Source: Elephas maximus indicus (lineage: Eukaryota; Chordata; Mammalia; Proboscidea; Elephantidae). From it: a DNA stretch of 64,000 nt. A program made the translations under genes and the position numbers. Under the pieces are notes generated by a model. That model made no database searches and was not told the DNA's origin. It saw only the letters and a list, made by a program, of their open reading frames with translations. Location of the stretch: assembly GCF_024166365.1 (NCBI RefSeq), contig NC_064821.1, forward strand, positions 107,614,349 to 107,678,348, written 5' to 3'. Positions 58,612-64,000 of this stretch are shown one piece after another. Positions within the stretch are counted from its first letter, which is position 1. Each line of letters begins with the position of its first letter.

Positions 58612-58813
58612 ATCCACCCACTGCCACTGAGTCAACTCCAACTAATAGCAACCTCACAGGACAAAGTAGAACTGCCCCACAGGGTTTCCAAGGCTGTAAA
58701 TCTTTACAGAAGCAGACTGCCACATCTTTCTCCTGTGAAGTGGTTATTGGCTTTAAACCGCCAACCTTTCAGTTAGCAGCCATGCACTTAGCCACTGTGC
58801 CACCATGGCTCCT
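58612..58813 (-). mobile_element. AfroSINE, longer subtype, in DOCK7 intron
   Basis: CCACTGCCACTGAGTCAACT to GTGCCACCATGGCTCC. Flanks GATTACTGAAG / GATAACTGAAG. Confidence 0.9.
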
Positions 58814-59131
58814 TGATAACTGAAGAAAAAAAAAAAATTTTTTTTTAACTGAAGAGCAGGGACTAATTCCCAGGTAAATTAAATACCCAGTTTAACTTTG
58901 TCTTCCAGTATGGTATATCATGCATCAACACTGTTTTCATATAAGCAACTTCAAAGGCCTTACAAATATTAATTTATCAGATAATTGTAACTTAATAGCT
59001 TTACTATTATTAAATCAAAGAAGGTGGTGGTAAAATATAAGTGTGACAATAGTTCAGTAGATGTGTGTACATTTGTTTTTTTTAAACGTGAAAAAAAAAG
59101 ACGGTTTATTTTTATCAAGTATGCCCCTTCC

Positions 59132-59295
59132 GGAAACCCTGGTGGCATAGTGGTTAAGTGCTATGGCTGCTAACCAAAGGGTCGGCAGTTCAAATCTGCC
59201 AGGCACTCCTTGGAAACTCTACGGGGCAGTTCAACTCTGTCCTATAGGGCCGCTATGAGTCGGAATCCACTCAAAAACGGCACTGGGTTTTTTTT
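59132..59295 (+). mobile_element. AfroSINE, complete, in DOCK7 intron
   Basis: GAAACCCTGGTGGCATAGTG to the T-run. Exact 12-bp duplication TATGCCCCTTCC at 59120-59131 and 59296-59307. Confidence 0.95.
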
Positions 59296-59957
59296 TATGC
59301 CCCTTCCAGAACTCAGGGGCTAAGAAGTGAGATTTATGCACTGTCCTAGGAACTTTACATCCATAATGGCATTTCATCTCCCAACAACTCTTTGTGGTAA
59401 ATACTATCATCTCATTATACAGAGGACAAATCTAAAAATTAAATTACCTGCTCAAGTAGAACTAGGATTCTAGTTGTACAAGCTGAGAAAATTTCAAGTT
59501 CTAGAAAATTCCAAGTTATCTCTATTTCTGATTTGATTTGTCATACTTAGAAAGTGGAGAAAAATACTGACGCCTTCTTGATACTCACTGGGGTTGCCTG
59601 CTTCAGTACAAATCTGGAAGAACATACTGTATACCATTTACTGTCATGGCTAAGGGAAATGAATGCCTAATGCCTGACACATTCTAGTGAATTCTTTCAC
59701 AAAAGTGCCACAAAGTATGACAGAAGTTTAAAAGGAACAGTTTTAGAAGGCTAAGCTTATTACGTGTGGTATCCTGGTTACTATGAGTGCTAATGCAACT
59801 TTATGATTCTCAAATTACGACTAACTTTTATCTTGCAGACCAACTAATTTATAGACAATGAAAGCCTTTACTAGTTGAATCTGTTTAGGGAACAATATCT
59901 GAATCCACGTGATAATGAGAAAAGTTACAAGAAATACTATCCGAAAAGTAAATCTCA

Positions 59958-60182
<225 letters not shown>

Positions 60183-60223
60183 TTATCAAAAGATTTCTTC
60201 TGGCCTAGTCTGAGAGTTTAGTG

Positions 60224-60230
60224 GTATATG

Positions 60231-60268
<38 letters not shown>

Positions 60269-60290
60269 TATTCATATATATTCATCATGA
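60224..60290. repeat. TA/TG microsatellite
   Basis: Alternating TATATA, TGTGTG and TATATA blocks, about 60 bp beyond the DOCK7 exon acceptor. Confidence 0.9.
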
Positions 60291-60599
60291 TGGGGACATT
60301 GTTTTGGCTGAATGTTAAATATCCTCTTTTGGTTTAGGTATAAGGTAGGGAACGAATAATCAACTGAGTTTTTTAATAAACATTCACTTACAGTTTTCAT
60401 TTAATTGCAAATTATTTTTTTAATACGAAATCCGAAGGTCCCTTCCCCTTTTTTCACATATCGCCCATAGACCAGAAGCTCTTTAAGGGATATAATAATA
60501 TTCATTTATGTAGCACCAATGGCACCTGACACAGTGCTTTACTTATCTGTGTTCAAATGTTTCTTAAATTAATGGATCTTGATAACAATCCTTTCTCTG

Positions 60600-63500
60600 A
60601 CATATTCAAATATTTAAGAAAAACATGAGGACTCCAATAGATACATAAGGAAAGGATGTAAAAAAAACTATATATCAACACTTGTGAACACAGCTAAAAT
60701 GATACTTAGAGAAAAATGTATAACCTTAGATGCCTATATGTTACAAAAGACGGCTAAAATTAAAGAGGTAAGCAACTTAAAAAAACAGAACAAACTTGGA
60801 GTATAAAGAAGAAAATAAACTTATGAAATCTAAAAATATGAAAGAAACAAAAAATGTAACAATTGGTTCTTTGGGGGGAAAAAACTAACTTTTAGTAAGA
60901 AATGGGAAACCTAAGTATCTCCTATTAGAAATTAAAAATGGGGCATAACCACAAATACAGCAGAGATTAAAAGAGACAGAGAGGATATTATGTACAATTT
61001 AATACAAATCTGAAATTATACTTTTCTAGATAAACTAATATACCAAAACAGACTGAATTAAAAAAAAAAAAATGCACAAATAATCCTAAAACCATTCAAT
61101 AAGTTGAATCGGTAAAGTCACAAATCTATCCACAAAGGAAACACCAACATTCAAGTTCTACTAAATATTCTGGGAATAAATAATCCCAATGTAGCACAAT
61201 TATTTCATAGTATATAAAAAAATTATTCCAGAGCATAGGAAAAACAAACAAACAAACAAACAATTCTTAGAGAACAGTTCTCATCTCATTTATCAAGGCT
61301 GAATGCCAAAACCTAATAAGGGCTATAAGAAAAAATTATACTTTTTTCTCTCACTTATAAAGAGTTGTGAAACTCCTAGATAATAGGAAATTGTTCAGCC
61401 AATGTGTTAAAAACACACACAAACACACATATATACCATGACCAAGATGTTTATCCCTGGAATAAATGAAAGGTGAAATTAACAGAAAATCAATAAATGT
61501 AACTCACAATATTAAAAGATCAAAGCAAATACAGAAAAAACTTTTTGATAAAATTACAAAACCTGCCATGATAAAAACTACGAGCATAACTACAAATAGG
61601 TGGGAACTTTCTTCACCTAATGAAAAATATCTACTAAAAAACCTACAGCAAATATACTCAAAGGTGAAAACATTTTCTTCTAGATCGAGAACTAGAAAAT
61701 GATGCCCTCTATCAATATTCCTATTTGATACAGTACTGGAGGTCCTAATCACCACTGAAAGACAAGAAAAAGGTTCTATAGATAAATTACTAGAACTGAG
61801 AAGTCTGACAATGCTGTGATTAAAATTAACATATAAAACTCAACTGCACTTCTATATACCAACAAACAGAAAATATAATTTTAAAAGAAACCATATACAA
61901 AAGCATACGGGTATCAAATACTTAAGAATAAATGAAAAGACATACAAGGCCAACACAGAAATTTAAAACAACATAAAGAAATTTAACAGATCTATGTAAA
62001 TGAAGGAATGTACCATATTCAAGAACCGGGAGAGTCGAAGTTATAAAAATTTCAATTCTCTTCCAATTAATCTATAGATATAGGTTTTTTTTTTTTTTAG
62101 GGGGCAAGGAGTGATAAATTGACTCTACAATTTAAGATTTATATGGATAGGGAAAGCACAAAAAACAGTCCTTGAGCAAGGATAAGGTGGGAGGAATTAC
62201 TCTATCAGATATCAAGACTTATTATAAAGCTACATTAACTTAAGACAGCATGATATTGGCTCAAGGAGAGAAAAGAGAGGAATGGAAGAGAACAGAGATC
62301 CCAGAAAAAGACCCAAACAAACATGGGCATTTGATTTATGACAGTGATGACACTGCAAAGCAGTGAAGGAAGGGCAAACTCTAACTACGTGCTGCTGGGC
62401 CAGTGGCTCTCCATGTGGGAAAGAAACCTGACCCCTACCTCATATCATATCCAACTAATGGACAAAATAAAATTCAAAGTGGATCTCTACCTTGAACCAT
62501 ACACAAGAATCAATGCAAATGGATTTAAAAAAAAAAGGTAGAAAGTAAGACTTTTGTAACTCTCTCCTCTTTAATTTACATTGACTTTTAGAGGTACCAT
62601 TATATTGGCTTTGAGAAGACAAATATTGTAGACTATCATTGTGACCTCAGAGTAAAAAATAATTTAAACAAGACACAAAAAATACTAGCCATATGGGAAA
62701 TAAATGAAATCATTTGACTATATTAAATTTAAAAACTTCTATTTTTAAAAACAAAAGAGTAACAAGATAAGCCTCAAATTCAGAGAAAATATTTGAGACA
62801 CACTTATAAGTGATAAAGCATTAACATCCAGAATATATAAATACTCTTAGAAATCAGTAAGGAAAAGACAGTCTCATAAGAAAAGGGCAAAGGGCTTGAA
62901 CATGTAACTTTACAGAAGAGGAAATAGGAATGTCTAACGTACAATGACAAAATGTTCAATCTCTTTGGTAATTAGAGAAATAAGAATTTAATCCATAATC
63001 ACATATCATTTCACACCCACCAGACTGGTCCAAGTTAAAATCTTAGACAATATTAAGTACTGGTAGGATATGTGGCAACAGGAACCTTCTCAAACATTAC
63101 TTGATAGGAATGTAAATTTGTCTCACCCACTTTGGAAAAAGAAGTGGCATTATCTAATAAAGTTGAACCTATGACCCAGCACCACTAATCTTTGGTGAAA
63201 GGCCTAGAAAACCTCTTGCACATGTGCATACAGAAACTGGTAGAGAACTATTTGTGTAGTATTGTTTATAACTCCAAAAAAACAAAAACCCAGAAACAAC
63301 TAAACTACCCACCAACAGAATAAGAATAAATTGTGGCATATTCACACAATGTAAAGGATGAAAATAAATTAACTGTAGCAACATTTATTATCATATACAT
63401 ATCTAGTAAACAGGAAACCCTGGTGGCGTAGTGGTTGAGTGCTACGGCTGCTAACCAATGGGTCGGCAGTTCAAATCCGCCAGGCGCTCCTTGGAAACTC

Positions 63501-63960
63501 TACGGGGCAGTTCTACTCTGTCCTATAGGGTCGCTATGAGTCGGAATCGACTGGACGGCACTGGGTGCTGGGATCTAATAAACACCGAAGATAGCAAGTC
63601 ACAGGAGAAAATATACGGTCACTTCATTTATATAAAGTTAAAAAGACATTCAAGACTAAACATTTAAAATAAATAAATAAATGTTTAGCGTTAACCTTTT
63701 TTTATATATATCCATTTATGACAAAACTATAAAGACAAGAAAGAAATTATAAATATGCAATTCAGGACAGTGGTTACTTCTGAAGGAAGGCAGGGAGATG
63801 AGATCAGAGGAGGATACATCAGGAGGGGACCTCAAAGTAATGATAATGTTCTATTTCTTAAGCTGGGTGGTAGGAACATACTTTGTATCTTCTTAGTCTT
63901 TAATAGCAAATGTTATAAGTATATTTTAATCTATTCAATATTTAAGTAAACTAAATTTTA
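60600..63960 (+). mobile_element. Old L1, antisense to DOCK7, decayed
   Basis: Order of L1 ORF2 pieces: AACCTTAGATGCCTATATGT, GATAAAATTACAAAACCTGC, TATAAAGCTACATTAACTTA, GGCAAAGGGCTTGAACATGT, then a 3'UTR-like end near 63,780-63,890. No long frame survives. An AACA-type microsatellite (61244-61262) and an AfroSINE interrupt it. Confidence 0.75.
63413..63567 (+). mobile_element. AfroSINE, consensus-like
   Basis: GAAACCCTGGTGGCGTAGTG to GAGTCGGAATCGACTGGACG. By eye among the least diverged copies in the window. Confidence 0.95.
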
Positions 63961-64000
63961 AAAGACAAAATCCAAAAATATAAAAAGTAAACATGATTAA

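Noticed and set aside
59132-59295. Possible tRNA gene from the A/B-box-like head (GGTCGGCAGTTCAAATC)
   Set aside because: This is the tRNA-derived head of AfroSINE, repeated across the window; it does not fold as a full tRNA and carries a SINE body.

Overview
The window is a stretch of mammalian chromosome, very probably from an afrotherian (elephant-like) genome. The evidence is about thirty copies or pieces of AfroSINE (tRNA-like 5' end, 3' tail reading GGGTCGCTATGAGTCGGAATCGACTCGACGGCA or close to it), several RTE/BovB LINE copies ending in the same tail plus (CAA)n, and young-looking MaLR-like LTRs. AfroSINEs are known only from Afrotheria. The species cannot be fixed from the sequence alone.

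Two protein-coding genes are visible and they converge. USP1 (+ strand) has a CpG-rich promoter and first exon near 38.3-39.4 kb, eight coding exons between 41,760 and 52,226, and a short 3'UTR. The spliced reading frame is 786 codons, all exon junctions keep frame, and the Cys, His and Asp protease motifs, two CxxC pairs and the Gly-Gly self-cleavage site are present, so it looks intact. DOCK7 (- strand) contributes only its last two coding exons (60,165-59,998 and 55,643-55,601). Human chromosome 1 also has USP1 and DOCK7 tail to tail.

The first 38 kb hold no recognisable host gene and consist of layered transposable elements. The main ones are RTE/BovB copies (about 500-1,205; 6,058-6,221; 27,208-29,177; and a second copy split over 29,178-35,246), L1 fragments (5.9-6.5, 7.3-9.2, 12.7-13.0, 19.7-19.9 and 30.9-34.8 kb), MaLR-like solo LTRs (9.3, 11.8, 16.0, 19.1, 20.0, 20.5 and 29.4 kb), a broken antisense retroviral pol (about 15.0-15.9 kb), and a broken sense class I retrovirus with pol, env and a 3' LTR (21,085-26,660). 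USP1 and DOCK7 introns carry further AfroSINEs, a MIR, a hAT-type element and an antisense L1.

The most informative structures are a four-layer nested insertion at 29.2-35.2 kb with target-site duplications at two levels, a near-perfect 124-bp inverted repeat at 37.1-37.4 kb, an LTR inside an LTR, a SINE inside a SINE, and two exact tandem duplications (62 bp and 37 bp) in USP1 introns. I see no CRISPR array, operon, structural RNA gene or convincing unknown gene system.
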